Assembly (NCBI RefSeq): GCF_031928785.1
Contig: NZ_JARQAL010000003.1
DNA length: 64,000 bases
Direction: 5' to 3' (one strand)
Source: Enterococcus_C asini_A
Lineage (GTDB): Bacteria > Bacillota > Bacilli > Lactobacillales > Enterococcaceae
Under the pieces are notes generated by a model that worked only from the letters and a program-made list of their open reading frames with translations, searched no databases and was not told the origin of the DNA. The position numbers and the translations under genes are program-made. Below are positions 35,212-44,182 of the stretch, piece after piece (positions within the stretch are counted from its first letter, which is position 1; the number at the start of each line of letters is the position of its first letter).

Positions 35212-35289
35212 TTGTCTTATTGAAAAAATTACTTTATAATAAGTATGATTTAATTCATATTTGTGTATCTTTAATTATAATAAATATAA
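35212..35289 (+). promoter_or_regulatory. fur promoter with two PerR-box-like sites
   Basis: -35 TTGTCT (35212-35217), 17-nt spacer, -10 TATAAT (35235-35240). TTATAATAAGTATGA (35234-35248) and TTATAATAAATATAA (35275-35289) match the PerR consensus TTATAATNATTATAA with two and one mismatches. The first overlaps the -10 box and the second lies in the transcript start region, good positions for repression. Confidence 0.6.
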
Positions 35290-35313
35290 AGTAAGAAAAG
35301 AGGAGACCGGGTT

Positions 35314-35775
35314 ATGAACACAGGTACTGCCTTAATGAAAATCAAGAAACAGCTTCATGAAGCCGGTTTTAAACTAACACCGCAACGGGAAGCTACATTG
35401 TTGGTGTTGTTAGAAAATGAGAAAGACCATCTTTCTGCAGAAGAAGTTTTTTTCTTTGTCAAACGAAAAAGTCCTGAAATTGGTTTGGCCACTGTCTATC
35501 GTACGTTGGAGATTTTAACGGATCTTCATGTAGTGGATAAAGTTAGTTTTAATGACGGGGTGGCCCGTTATGACTTACGTAAAGAAGGAGCCAAACACTT
35601 TCATCATCATTTGCTTTGTCTGGAATGTGGCAATATTGAAGAAATCGAAGAAGACCTTTTGGGAGAAGTGGAAGAAGTAGTGGAAAGTCGCTATCATTTT
35701 CTTGTAAAAGATCATCGTCTGACTTTTCATGGGATTTGTCAAAGTTGCCAAGCAAAGCAAACAAAGGCCCAGTAA
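35314..35775 (+). CDS. fur: ferric uptake regulator Fur
   Basis: A 153-residue metal-dependent repressor. It resembles Bacillus Fur more than PerR or Zur: KLTPQREATLLVLLENEKDH, SPEIGLATVYRTLEIL and RYDLRKEGAKHFHHHLLC. The CLEC and CQSC pairs (Cys about 106/109 and 145/148) are structural zinc sites, and HFHHH is a metal-sensing region. It is expected to shut down iron-uptake genes when iron is plentiful. It leads the conserved group fur-xerD-scpA-scpB-rluB, although a terminator separates it from xerD. Ribosome binding site AGGAG precedes the ATG. Confidence 0.92.
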   Translation: MNTGTALMKIKKQLHEAGFKLTPQREATLLVLLENEKDHLSAEEVFFFVKRKSPEIGLATVYRTLEILTDLHVVDKVSFNDGVARYDLRKEGAKHFHHHLLCLECGNIEEIEEDLLGEVEEVVESRYHFLVKDHRLTFHGICQSCQAKQTKAQ

Positions 35776-35790
35776 TAGTTAGTTCGATTT

Positions 35791-35817
35791 GAGACCTGTC
35801 AAAAGGTCTCTTTTTTT
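35791..35817 (+). terminator. terminator of fur
   Basis: GAGACCT pairs with AGGTCTC around GTCAAA, followed by seven T. Confidence 0.9.
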
Positions 35818-35973
35818 ATTATCAAGTTTTGACTATGTTTGACTTCACGAACTCTTCTTGCCTTTTTTATGAATTGGCAAAAGAAAACAGCTTCTACTGG
35901 GGAAAAATCGGTTTTGACTATCGCAATCTCTTGGAATTTGCTATGATAGGGAGGCGAAAGTTGAGGGAATAAG

Positions 35974-36864
35974 ATGGAAGAGGTCATCATTGATTATTTA
36001 CATTATCTATTGATTGAACGAGGCTTGTCTCAAAACACACGACAAAGTTATCGTCGAGATTTGATGCAATATCTAGAATACTTGAACAAAAAGCAAATCA
36101 CTTCATGGCAAGACGTGGATCGATTTTTAGTTTTAGGTTTTTTACAAAAATTGCAACAAGCGGGTAAATCCACGGCGACTGTGACCCGGATGATTTCCAG
36201 CTTGCGTCGCTTTCATCAATACTTACGGCAAGAACGCTATACCGATCACGATCCCATGCAGCACATTGAAACGCCAAAGAAACAGCAAAAATTGCCGGAC
36301 ACGTTAAGTTTGGCAGAAGTGGAAGCGCTGATTGAAACACCGGATACCAAAGAGCCGTTGGGTTTACGGAATCGGGCGATTTTAGAAGTGATGTATGCTA
36401 CCGGATTACGAGTAAGCGAGTTGATCGGGTTAAAACTAAATGATTTGCATTTAACCATTGGCCTTTTACAAGCCACAGGTAAAGGAGATAAGGAACGGAT
36501 TGTACCTTTAGGGGACTATGCTATTGAATGGGTAACGCGCTATTTAGATGAAGCGCGACCGACTTTGACGCAACATCATCCAGAAGAAGATCATCTTTTT
36601 GTCAATCATCACGGGACGGGGCTTTCTCGTCAGGGGATTTGGAAAAATCTAAAAGAAATTGTGAGAGAAGCGGGGATTCACAAAACGGTTACGCCCCATA
36701 CTTTACGTCATAGTTTTGCCACCCATCTCTTGGAAAATGGAGCAGACTTACGTACAGTACAAGAACTGCTGGGCCATGCGGATATTTCCACCACTCAGAT
36801 TTATACCCACATTACTAAAAAAAGAATGACCGACGTCTACAAAGAATACTTCCCTCGGGCCTAG
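35974..36864 (+). CDS. xerD: tyrosine recombinase XerD
   Basis: A 296-residue site-specific recombinase that, with XerC-like partners, resolves chromosome dimers at dif. An N-terminal SAM-like core-binding domain (1-95) precedes the catalytic domain with Arg146 (TGLRVSEL), Lys172 (GKGDKERIVP), His242-x-x-Arg245 (HTLRHSFATHLL), His268 (LGHADISTTQ) and the nucleophile Tyr277. Its place before scpA and scpB is that of the housekeeping enzyme rather than of a mobile-element integrase. scpA starts 15 bases after its stop. Confidence 0.93.
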   Translation: MEEVIIDYLHYLLIERGLSQNTRQSYRRDLMQYLEYLNKKQITSWQDVDRFLVLGFLQKLQQAGKSTATVTRMISSLRRFHQYLRQERYTDHDPMQHIETPKKQQKLPDTLSLAEVEALIETPDTKEPLGLRNRAILEVMYATGLRVSELIGLKLNDLHLTIGLLQATGKGDKERIVPLGDYAIEWVTRYLDEARPTLTQHHPEEDHLFVNHHGTGLSRQGIWKNLKEIVREAGIHKTVTPHTLRHSFATHLLENGADLRTVQELLGHADISTTQIYTHITKKRMTDVYKEYFPRA

Positions 36865-36879
36865 GAAAGGAGCCAAGTT

Positions 36880-37635
36880 TTGAGCGAAATTAAGATAAAA
36901 TTGGATGTCTTTGAAGGACCACTAGACCTGTTGTTGCATCTGATTAAAACATTGGAAATCGATATTTACGATATTCCCATAGCCCAAGTTACTGACCAGT
37001 ACATGGGCTATATTCATGCGATGAAAACTTTGGAGCTAGAATTAGCCGGAGAATACTTAGTAATGGCGGCCACGTTAATGGCAATTAAGTCACAAATGCT
37101 TTTACCAAAACAAGAATTAGAGCCAGAAGACGAAGAAATCTATGAAGAAGACCCTCGAGATGCTCTGGTGAATCAGCTCTTGGAATACCGTAAGTACAAA
37201 TACGCAGCAGAATTACTTTCGGAAAAAGCCGAAGAACGCAGTCAGTATTTCACCAAAGAACCGATGGACGTGGATGATTTCAAAGAAGAAGATCGCAGTT
37301 TACCGAAAAACCAAATTACCACTGTGGACTTGTTTTTGGCTTTTCATAAAATGTTGGAGAAGAAAAAGAAACGGCAAATTATTGAAACTACCATTAGTAG
37401 TGACGAAAATTCCATTGAAGATCGAATGGATGAAATCAAGCGTGGAATTGCCCATTTGTCCACTCATGAAGGTCGCAGTTTAACATCGTTTATGGAAAGT
37501 TATAGTAAGACTGAAATCGTCACTACTTTTATGGCTATGTTAGAGCTGATGAAAAACAGAGAAATTCGCGTGGTGCAAGAAGATAATTACGGTGAAATTT
37601 TGTTATATGGTATGAAAGAGGGAGAATATGAATAA
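36880..37635 (+). CDS. scpA: segregation and condensation protein A
   Basis: A 251-residue kleisin that joins SMC and ScpB in the bacterial condensin. The N-terminal helical domain starts IKLDVFEGPLDLLLHLIK, the middle is acidic, and the C-terminal winged helix binds the SMC head. The TTG at 36880 follows GGAAAGGAG at a good distance. It overlaps scpB by eight bases, so the two subunits are translationally coupled. Confidence 0.95.
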   Translation: MSEIKIKLDVFEGPLDLLLHLIKTLEIDIYDIPIAQVTDQYMGYIHAMKTLELELAGEYLVMAATLMAIKSQMLLPKQELEPEDEEIYEEDPRDALVNQLLEYRKYKYAAELLSEKAEERSQYFTKEPMDVDDFKEEDRSLPKNQITTVDLFLAFHKMLEKKKKRQIIETTISSDENSIEDRMDEIKRGIAHLSTHEGRSLTSFMESYSKTEIVTTFMAMLELMKNREIRVVQEDNYGEILLYGMKEGEYE

Positions 37636-38260
37636 GAGCAGTGAACTGGAGGCCTTGCTATTTGTAGTGGGGGATGAAGGAATTGGCTTAGAAGAGTTAA
37701 GCTATTTGCTGAATCTACCTACAGAAGCGGTCTATCAATTGATTCAAGAACTACAAGGCCGGTATCAAGTAAGTGAACAAACGGCTTTAAATATTTTAGA
37801 AGTAGGCAATCACTTTGTGTTGACGACTAAGCGAGAATTTGCCCCTCTATTAAAAAAATATGCCCAATCCCCATTGGCTAATCGTCTGTCTCAAGCAGCC
37901 TTGGAGACGTTGGCCATTATTGCATACAAACAGCCTATTACCCGGATGGAAGTGGATGAAATTCGGGGAGTTCAGTCCTCTGGCTCGGTACAAAAATTAG
38001 CCGCTCGTCAGTTAATTGAAGAAAAAGGTCGAGTGGAAGGGCCAGGTCGAGCAATTTTATATGGGACGACAAGTTACTTTATGGATTACTTTGGCTTAAA
38101 AGACTTGGCGGAATTACCTGATATTCAGTCCATGGAAAGTGAATTAGAAGAAGAATTACCCCTGGACTTGTTTTTTGACTGCTACCAAGAGGAAATATCA
38201 GAAACGGTTGAAGCAACTGAAATTGACTTATCAAGTCAAGAAAGAAATGAGGAACAATAA
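37628..38260 (+). CDS. scpB: segregation and condensation protein B
   Basis: A 210-residue protein with two winged-helix domains (LEALLFVVGDEGIGLEEL; the conserved ETLAIIAYKQPITR; IRGVQSSGSVQKL) and an acidic C-terminal tail. It dimerises and binds ScpA in the SMC complex. It overlaps scpA by eight bases, and its stop overlaps the rluB start (TAATG). Confidence 0.95.
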   Translation: MNKSSELEALLFVVGDEGIGLEELSYLLNLPTEAVYQLIQELQGRYQVSEQTALNILEVGNHFVLTTKREFAPLLKKYAQSPLANRLSQAALETLAIIAYKQPITRMEVDEIRGVQSSGSVQKLAARQLIEEKGRVEGPGRAILYGTTSYFMDYFGLKDLAELPDIQSMESELEEELPLDLFFDCYQEEISETVEATEIDLSSQERNEEQ

Positions 38261-38976
38261 TGGAAAGATTACAAAAAGTGATTGCCCATGCTGGCATTGC
38301 ATCCCGGCGAAAAGCGGAAGAATATATTTTAGCTGGGCGAGTAAAAGTCAATGGGGATGTAACGACTGAACTAGGAGTTAAGGTTTCAGCGAAGGATTTA
38401 GTGGAAGTGGACAATGTGCCCATTTACCAAGAAGAACCAGTACATTATCTTTTTTATAAACCTCGAGGCGTGATTTCTGCAGTCAGTGATGACAAGGGTC
38501 GTAAAGTGGTGACGGATTATTTCCCACAAATTTCAGAACGCATTTATCCAGTGGGGCGCCTAGACTATGATACTTCGGGTCTGTTATTATTGACCAATGA
38601 TGGTGCTTTTTCCCAACGTTTAACCCATCCAAAACACGAGGTGGACAAACGCTATGTGGCCAAGGTCAAAGGAGTAGCCAATCAAAAAAATCTCTATCCC
38701 TTAACCAAGGGAATGAAAATTGAAGGCTACAAACTGGCTCCAGCCCGCTATGAAATCATTTCAGTGGATGCCAAAGCCGAAACTAGTGTGGTTGCTTTAA
38801 CCATTCACGAAGGGCGCAATCATCAAGTGAAGAATATGTTTAAAGCAGTGGGATTGCCAGTTCAGAAGCTGAAACGAGAAGGCTATGGTGAGTTGACTTT
38901 AGGCAATTTACGGCCAGGAGAATCCCGGAAACTTTCCAAACACGAAGTAAGTCAATTGTTACAACAATCTAAATAA
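38260..38976 (+). CDS. rluB: 23S rRNA pseudouridine synthase RluB
   Basis: A 238-residue pseudouridine synthase of the RsuA/RluB/E/F family. An N-terminal S4 RNA-binding domain (MERLQKVIAHAGIASRRKAE) is followed by the catalytic core with Asp102 in GRLDYDTSGLLLL and the late motif EGRNHQVKNMF. It most likely modifies helix 89/93-region uridine of 23S rRNA, as its Bacillus counterpart in the same gene order does. Its start overlaps the scpB stop. Confidence 0.9.
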   Translation: MERLQKVIAHAGIASRRKAEEYILAGRVKVNGDVTTELGVKVSAKDLVEVDNVPIYQEEPVHYLFYKPRGVISAVSDDKGRKVVTDYFPQISERIYPVGRLDYDTSGLLLLTNDGAFSQRLTHPKHEVDKRYVAKVKGVANQKNLYPLTKGMKIEGYKLAPARYEIISVDAKAETSVVALTIHEGRNHQVKNMFKAVGLPVQKLKREGYGELTLGNLRPGESRKLSKHEVSQLLQQSK

Positions 38977-38989
38977 CGAAACCAAAAGC

Positions 38990-39017
38990 TTGCAAAGGTT
39001 TACGAAAACTGTATAAT
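38990..39017 (+). promoter_or_regulatory. ribU promoter
   Basis: TTGCAA (38990-38995), 16-nt spacer, TATAAT (39012-39017), just before the FMN aptamer. Confidence 0.75.
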
Positions 39018-39040
39018 AAGCTTGTAAACTAAATAAAGGT

Positions 39041-39155
39041 TCGTCTTCAGGGGCAGGGTGTGATTCCCGACCGGTGGTATAGTCCACGACCCACTTTTCA
39101 GTGGTTGAATCGGTGTAATTCCGATACCGACAGTATAGTCTGGATAAAGAAGATA
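39041..39155 (+). promoter_or_regulatory. FMN riboswitch aptamer
   Basis: The conserved RFN core is present: AGGGGCAGGGTG near 39049-39060, ATTCCCGACCGG near 39063-39074, a variable GTCCACGACCCA arm, and AATTCCGATACCGACAGTAT near 39117-39136. P1 is closed by TCTTC at the start and GAAGA at 39149-39153. It controls the riboflavin transporter gene downstream. Confidence 0.95.
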
Positions 39156-39189
39156 GGGCTTATTTGCGTGTCTTTCACCAGATAACTCT

Positions 39190-39222
39190 ACTCTGCTTTC
39201 CCCTGGGAAGCAGAGTTTTTTG
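39190..39222 (+). terminator. FMN riboswitch expression-platform terminator
   Basis: ACTCTGCTTTCCC pairs with GGGAAGCAGAGT (one bulge), followed by six T. When FMN binds the aptamer this hairpin should end transcription before ribU. Confidence 0.88.
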
Positions 39223-39306
39223 TTTTTGGTAAGACTGGCAAAGAGGTTCGTTTGAAGATGAATCCTTCACTATTAGGCAAAATGCCAAAAAGGAGAGGAT
39301 TTCAAC

Positions 39307-39903
39307 ATGAAGAACACCAAGGTACAAAAAATGATTGCAGTCGCAATGTTTGCGGCAATGGCGGTAGTGCTCCAGTATGTAGCGTTTCCCGTAATTCCAG
39401 CTTTTAGCTTTTTGAAAGTGGATTTTAGTGATACGCCTGTGATGCTGAGTATGTTTTTATATGGTCCAGTAGCCGGGATTGCCACCGCTTTTATCCGTTC
39501 GGCATTGCATTTATTCACTACCGGCCTTGAGCCTACCAACATCGTGGGAGATGTGACCAGCTTTTTAGCTAGTACTATTTTCACTTTGCCAATGTATTAT
39601 TTCTTTAATAAAGGCATGAACAAACGTAAAAATAAAGTTCTAGGGGTAGTTACCGGGATTGCTGCATTGACGATTTTTATGAGTGTGGCTAACTATTTTG
39701 TGATTACACCCTTGTATCTAAGCTTTTACGGCGTCACTGCAGACCAATTTTTAGGCACGTCTATGGCGCAATATATTGCCATTGGAATCATTCCGTTTAA
39801 CTTGATTAAAGGGATTATTGTCAGCGGAGTATTTTTAGCAATTTACTTGAAGCTTTACCCATGGTTGGTAAAAAAGCAACACCGTGAAGCCCAAGGATTA
39901 TAA
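39307..39903 (+). CDS. ribU: riboflavin ECF-transporter substrate subunit
   Basis: A 198-residue membrane protein with about six hydrophobic segments, the S-component of an energy-coupling-factor transporter. Matches to RibU include the N-terminal KMIAVAMFAAMAVVLQY, KVDFSDTPVMLSMFLYGP and FIRSALHLF. It binds riboflavin outside and needs the shared EcfAA'T module encoded elsewhere. The FMN riboswitch upstream confirms the substrate. Ribosome binding site AGGAGAGG precedes the ATG. Confidence 0.95.
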   Translation: MKNTKVQKMIAVAMFAAMAVVLQYVAFPVIPAFSFLKVDFSDTPVMLSMFLYGPVAGIATAFIRSALHLFTTGLEPTNIVGDVTSFLASTIFTLPMYYFFNKGMNKRKNKVLGVVTGIAALTIFMSVANYFVITPLYLSFYGVTADQFLGTSMAQYIAIGIIPFNLIKGIIVSGVFLAIYLKLYPWLVKKQHREAQGL

Positions 39904-39916
39904 AGGATTATTCAAT

Positions 39917-39952
39917 AAAGCAGCTTCGGTTGAACCGAGGCTGCTTTTTTCT
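39917..39952 (+). terminator. terminator of ribU
   Basis: AAAGCAGCTTCGG pairs with CCGAGGCTGCTTT (one wobble), followed by T residues. Confidence 0.9.
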
Positions 39953-40137
39953 TTTGAATTGGGGCGTGTTAAAAAACAGGCAAGAAAAATTGACTAAGCC
40001 ATCTCAAGGATTAAGATAGAGAGATTTCCAAGAAGGCGTTAGGGTTAATTCCAAATCAAAACTAGACAAACGGCATTTTCTCGGCTACCATAATTGCAGT
40101 GAGAAAAACCGGCTATTTTTAAATTGGAGGAACAAAC

Positions 40138-41481
40138 ATGGCTTTTATTACAAAGGAACATCAAGAAAAAGCAGTAATGGCATTGGCAGATTTAATTGCC
40201 ATTCCCTCAGTATTAGATGAAGCAGACGCTAAAGCGGGACAGCCTTTTGGTGAGAACTGCTTAAAAGCGTTAGAACACACATTAGCGTTGTGCGAATCTT
40301 TGGGATTTACCACTTATCAAGATCCGGAGGGTTACTACGGTTATGCAGAAGTCGGTGAAGGAGAAGAACTTTTTGGGATTTTGTGCCACTTGGATGTGGT
40401 ACCGGCTGTGGGACAAAGTGGTTGGGAATCAGAACCTTTCACTCCAATAATCACCGATGAAGTGATTATCGGCCGAGGCGCACAAGACGATAAAGGACCA
40501 ACCGTTGCGGCTTTATATGGTGTAAAAGCTTTAATGGATGCAAAAGTGACCTTTAAGCAACGAGTACGCTTTATTTTTGGAACGGATGAAGAGAATCTTT
40601 GGCGCTGTATCAATCGTTACAATGAAAAAGAAGAGATGATTACCGCAGGCTTTGCACCGGATTCCAAATTTCCATTAATCTTTGCGGAAAAAGGGTTATT
40701 GCAAGTTTACTTTGAAGGTGTTGGCAGTAATGAATTGTCAATTGAGGCGGGGGGATCATTAAATGTGGTGCCTGATCACGCCCTTTATTCCGGAGATAAA
40801 GTAGAGGCTGTGGCTACAGAACTTCTGAAACTTGGTTATCCTTTTGAAAAAGTTGACGACTGCATTACGGTACAAGGAAAGAGTGTTCATTCTAAACTAG
40901 CACCAGAAGGGATTAATGCCATTACCCGCTTAGCCGAAGCTTTGGCAAATACCAACTCCTTTACCAATTCAGTTTTAGACGTGGCAGGTAAAGTGATTAA
41001 GACAGATGCCACCGGAGAAAGTTTAGTAGGCTTGTTCCAAGATGAGGTTTCTGGTGTCATGACTTTAAATGTGGCCAAAATGGAAATCACACCGACTAGA
41101 AGTCGTTTAGGGTTAGATATCCGCTATCCGGTGACCTTGGAAAAAGAAACGTTGGTGGCAGCTTTAAAAGATGCTGCCGCAAAATACGGTCTAACTTATC
41201 ACGAACATGATTATTTAGCACCGCTATATGTTCCAATTGAAAGTGATTTGATTCAAACTTTATTATCCACTTATCGCCAGCTGACTGGTGATATGACGGA
41301 GCCCTTTGTCAATGGAGGGGCTACCTTTGCCCGGGCTATGAATAACTGTGTGGCGTTTGGGGCCATGTTTGGCGACACTCCAGACTATGTACATCAAGCT
41401 AATGAACAATGGTCTTTGGCAAGTTTTTATCAAGTGATGGAAATCTATGGGGAAACAGTGTATCGCATTTGTTGTGAGTAA
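40138..41481 (+). CDS. pepV: dipeptidase PepV
   Basis: A 447-residue zinc dipeptidase of the M20 family as in lactic acid bacteria. Metal ligands and catalytic residues are readable: His84 and Asp86 in CHLDVVP, the bridging Asp in AQDDKGP (117-118), Glu151/152 in GTDEEN, and a late His in DYVHQANEQW. The inserted lid domain (about 180-380) contains NVVPDHA. It cleaves dipeptides in the cytosol. Ribosome binding site GGAGG precedes the ATG. It is monocistronic. Confidence 0.93.
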   Translation: MAFITKEHQEKAVMALADLIAIPSVLDEADAKAGQPFGENCLKALEHTLALCESLGFTTYQDPEGYYGYAEVGEGEELFGILCHLDVVPAVGQSGWESEPFTPIITDEVIIGRGAQDDKGPTVAALYGVKALMDAKVTFKQRVRFIFGTDEENLWRCINRYNEKEEMITAGFAPDSKFPLIFAEKGLLQVYFEGVGSNELSIEAGGSLNVVPDHALYSGDKVEAVATELLKLGYPFEKVDDCITVQGKSVHSKLAPEGINAITRLAEALANTNSFTNSVLDVAGKVIKTDATGESLVGLFQDEVSGVMTLNVAKMEITPTRSRLGLDIRYPVTLEKETLVAALKDAAAKYGLTYHEHDYLAPLYVPIESDLIQTLLSTYRQLTGDMTEPFVNGGATFARAMNNCVAFGAMFGDTPDYVHQANEQWSLASFYQVMEIYGETVYRICCE

Positions 41482-41482
41482 A

Positions 41483-41518
41483 AGCCAAAAACGGCTGAAC
41501 CATTTAAGGTTCAGCCGT
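41483..41518 (-). terminator. terminator of the ferredoxin gene
   Basis: ACGGCTGAACC pairs with GGTTCAGCCGT. The T run is on the minus strand. Confidence 0.85.
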
Positions 41519-41557
41519 AAGCTATGATAAAGATTTACGTATTTGTTAAAAAGAGGG

Positions 41558-41782
41558 TTAATCCTCTAGCTTTTCAATGAGGATTGCTCGAACAGGGCAT
41601 TTGCCGGCCGCTTTTTTTAAGGCGGCCAATTCTGTTTCACTAATGAATTGTTGGCGAGCTTCTGGTTCCTGTTTAAAAAGCAAGATGCCTTCTTCATCAT
41701 AGTCAAAAATTGTGGGGGCATAAACTGCACACAGTCCGCAACTAATACATAATTCAGGTTTGATTTTCGCTAAAGATGTCAT
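41558..41782 (-). CDS. fer: [4Fe-4S] ferredoxin
   Basis: A 74-residue single-cluster ferredoxin: Cys12, Cys15 and Cys18 in CISCGLC and Cys62 in KCP hold one [4Fe-4S] cluster, and the DYDEEG stretch is typical of Bacillus ferredoxin. It carries electrons in the cytosol for partners not evident here. The frame opens 28 codons upstream, but the ATG at 41782 is the usual start. It is divergent from ypbB, and the same fer/ypbB/recQ grouping exists in Bacillus. Confidence 0.9.
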   Translation of the reverse strand: MTSLAKIKPELCISCGLCAVYAPTIFDYDEEGILLFKQEPEARQQFISETELAALKKAAGKCPVRAILIEKLED

Positions 41783-41810
41783 AATAAGACTCACTTTCGG
41801 AGGAATTAAG

Positions 41811-42821
41811 ATGGATGAGTTTATTTTAGCCTTGTTTGCATCAGGAGACAAGCTGAAGGCTACCACATTGTATCAACTGTTAATCGGGAAAAAAACGACT
41901 TCCGTATTGCTCTTTGGTTGTTTGCACGATTTATTGCCTTATGTGGGCTTGTTTCCCAAAGTATCGCAACGAGACTTTGAGATTCAATTACAAAAATTAG
42001 TGCAAGAAGGATATTTAATTGATGTAAAAGAAGGTTTTTATCAGCGAGGACAGGGGATAGAACTTACAAAAGAAAAACAGCAAGTTTTGAGTCATCTCAA
42101 TCATTTTCGTTATGGGAAAAGTGAGGCGGCAGCGTGGCGCATGTTGCAATTTGTCATTCAAGTGGCTTCTAATTATCACAGACAGCCGACTTTTGTCCCT
42201 TTAGAAACCGCCCCGATGTTTACGGAACCGGTGCGTCTTTTGATTCGTCAACAGCAAGAGCATTTACGAGAAATTTTAAAAGAAGAGTTGATCCAGCTTT
42301 TAGGTCAGCTGGATCAAGAGATAGCAAATAAACTAGCTCAAAGTTTTTCTGGTTGGCAGTTGGTAGGTAAGACGAGCTATCAATTATTGCCACCTTGGGC
42401 GAGTGATGCGCCCTGGAATTACTTGGTGCCGCTAGCTTGGCATCAGGCTTTTTTTCAGGAAGTAGAAAGAGAAACCAACCTAGTTTGTTACCAACTATTG
42501 GCACCATTTTTCTTATGGGATCGCAATCAAAGTAGCTTAAGTACCCAAGCTCTTTTTGAAGCGGGCTTTTCCTTTGAAGAAGTCTGTCAAAAGCGACAGT
42601 TAAAACCTGGTACGATTAATGATCACTTGATTGAGTGGGCGTTACGAGATGATAAATTTATCTTTGCAGATTTTATTGCCCCTGCTTCAGAGAAACTTTT
42701 AGCAAATAAACCTGGGGATCCTTTGACTTGGCGCTTTAAAGAAGTGGCTAGCTTAGAAGTGGATTTTTTGTCCTTTGCTTTGTATCAAATCAAGACAAAG
42801 GAGGAAAGAAAATGTTTTTAA
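41811..42821 (+). CDS. YpbB-like helix-turn-helix protein
   Basis: A 336-residue protein resembling Bacillus YpbB. Most of it is helical and unassigned; the C-terminal part (LSTQALFEAGFSFEEVCQKR ... GTINDHLIEWA) is the HTH_40 domain often found with, or fused to, RecQ helicases. It overlaps recQ by ten bases, so a joint role with the helicase is likely. The ATG at 41811 follows CGGAGGAA. Function unknown beyond context. Confidence 0.8.
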   Translation: MDEFILALFASGDKLKATTLYQLLIGKKTTSVLLFGCLHDLLPYVGLFPKVSQRDFEIQLQKLVQEGYLIDVKEGFYQRGQGIELTKEKQQVLSHLNHFRYGKSEAAAWRMLQFVIQVASNYHRQPTFVPLETAPMFTEPVRLLIRQQQEHLREILKEELIQLLGQLDQEIANKLAQSFSGWQLVGKTSYQLLPPWASDAPWNYLVPLAWHQAFFQEVERETNLVCYQLLAPFFLWDRNQSSLSTQALFEAGFSFEEVCQKRQLKPGTINDHLIEWALRDDKFIFADFIAPASEKLLANKPGDPLTWRFKEVASLEVDFLSFALYQIKTKEERKCF

Positions 42822-44182
42822 AATTGGCGTTAAAACAATATTTTGGTTTTGATGAGTTTCATCCGGGACAAGAAGCGGTAATTGAAAGTGTCTTATCCGG
42901 TCATGATACACTGGGAATTTTGCCCACTGGTACGGGGAAGAGCTTGTGTTATCAATTGCCAGGCTACTTGGTAGAAGGTCTTGTAGTGGTAGTCTCACCT
43001 TTAATTGCTTTGATGGAAGATCAAGTCTCTTCTTTACAAGCAACCGGTGAAAAACGCTGCATTTCCTTGACATCTCATATTGAACCCAGGGATCGGTATG
43101 CAATTTTGCAACGTTTAAAACAATACAAATTTCTCTTTTTAAGTCCCGAAATGCTGCGAACACCAGTGGTTTTAAAAGCTTTAACTCAAGTAAAACTCGC
43201 CTTTTTAGTAGTAGATGAGGCTCACTGCGTCTCCCAATGGGGAATTGAGTTTCGACCAGAGTACCGTCTATTACCAGAAGTCAAAAAGCAGTTGAACAAT
43301 CCCGTGACTTTGGCGTTAACGGCTACGGCCACTAAAAAAGTAGCAAAAGATATTGAAAACTTATTGTTAAACGACCAGTGCCAAATTTTTCGCCATTCAG
43401 CTAATCGGCCTAATATCGCTTATTTTGTAGAGCAGCCGGAAGATAAAACCGCTTGGATTGACCATTACCTTCAACAGACCCAGGCCAGTGGGTTGATTTA
43501 TTGTGCCACTAGGCAATCAGTGGAAGACTTGTATCAGGCTCTCTCAGGTAAAATTCCTTGTGGGTATTATCATGGAGGCTTAAGTCAAGACCAGCGGCGG
43601 TTGTTACAACAGCAGTTTTTACAAGGGCAATTGCAAGTGTTGATTGCCACAAACGCCTTTGGAATGGGGATTAACAAACCAGACTTGCGTTTTGTGATTC
43701 ATTATGACTTGCCGGATAGCCCGGAAAGCTATTTGCAAGAAAGCGGTCGAGCCGGCAGAGATGGGAAAGCAGCGCAAGGAATTTTACTTTATCAAACAGG
43801 TGACGAAAGAATCCAGCAATTCTTTCAACAAAAACTTTGGGAAGAACGTAGTGGATTGCAAGCATTGCTAGAAGGAAAGGCCACCGCAAAGACTGATTTA
43901 CAAGAAAAATGGCTAACTTTAATGGATGAGACGAATAATCAAGACTTACTTACAGAACTGGCGGACAATGCCCGCAGTAAAGACCAGCGTTTAAATAGTA
44001 TGCTGGATTATGTGAAGACAAAAGGCTGCCGCCGCCAGTTTCTTTTAGCTTATTTTGGCGAGGATGTCACAGAGAGCCTGAGGTTTGTTGTGATTTTCAT
44101 GGAGCGCAATTGGCTTTTTTTAAAGGGGAAGAGAAAACCGAAAGTACAACTGCTGTTACCGCTTGGCAAGAGATATTGCTAA
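42812..44182 (+). CDS. recQ: RecQ-family DNA helicase, 3' end frameshifted
   Basis: A superfamily 2 helicase: Walker A LPTGTGKS (37-44), DEAH (135-138), TATAT (motif III), and GRAGRDG (motif VI). After residue 420 the frame departs from the family: its last ~35 residues have no match, while the next frame from 44074 reads EPEVCCDFHGAQLAFF and continues to a stop at 44193. That is the expected zinc-binding end. Loss of one G from GAGGAG around 44072-44076 explains the shift. As written, the protein keeps the motor domains but lacks most of the zinc cluster. It may be a real mutation or a sequence error. It overlaps ypbB by ten bases. Confidence 0.88.
   Translation: MFLKLALKQYFGFDEFHPGQEAVIESVLSGHDTLGILPTGTGKSLCYQLPGYLVEGLVVVVSPLIALMEDQVSSLQATGEKRCISLTSHIEPRDRYAILQRLKQYKFLFLSPEMLRTPVVLKALTQVKLAFLVVDEAHCVSQWGIEFRPEYRLLPEVKKQLNNPVTLALTATATKKVAKDIENLLLNDQCQIFRHSANRPNIAYFVEQPEDKTAWIDHYLQQTQASGLIYCATRQSVEDLYQALSGKIPCGYYHGGLSQDQRRLLQQQFLQGQLQVLIATNAFGMGINKPDLRFVIHYDLPDSPESYLQESGRAGRDGKAAQGILLYQTGDERIQQFFQQKLWEERSGLQALLEGKATAKTDLQEKWLTLMDETNNQDLLTELADNARSKDQRLNSMLDYVKTKGCRRQFLLAYFGEDVTESLRFVVIFMERNWLFLKGKRKPKVQLLLPLGKRYC

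Noticed and set aside
35974..36864. Mobile-element integrase
   Set aside because: The tyrosine recombinase matches XerD over its full length and lies in the conserved fur-xerD-scpAB order.
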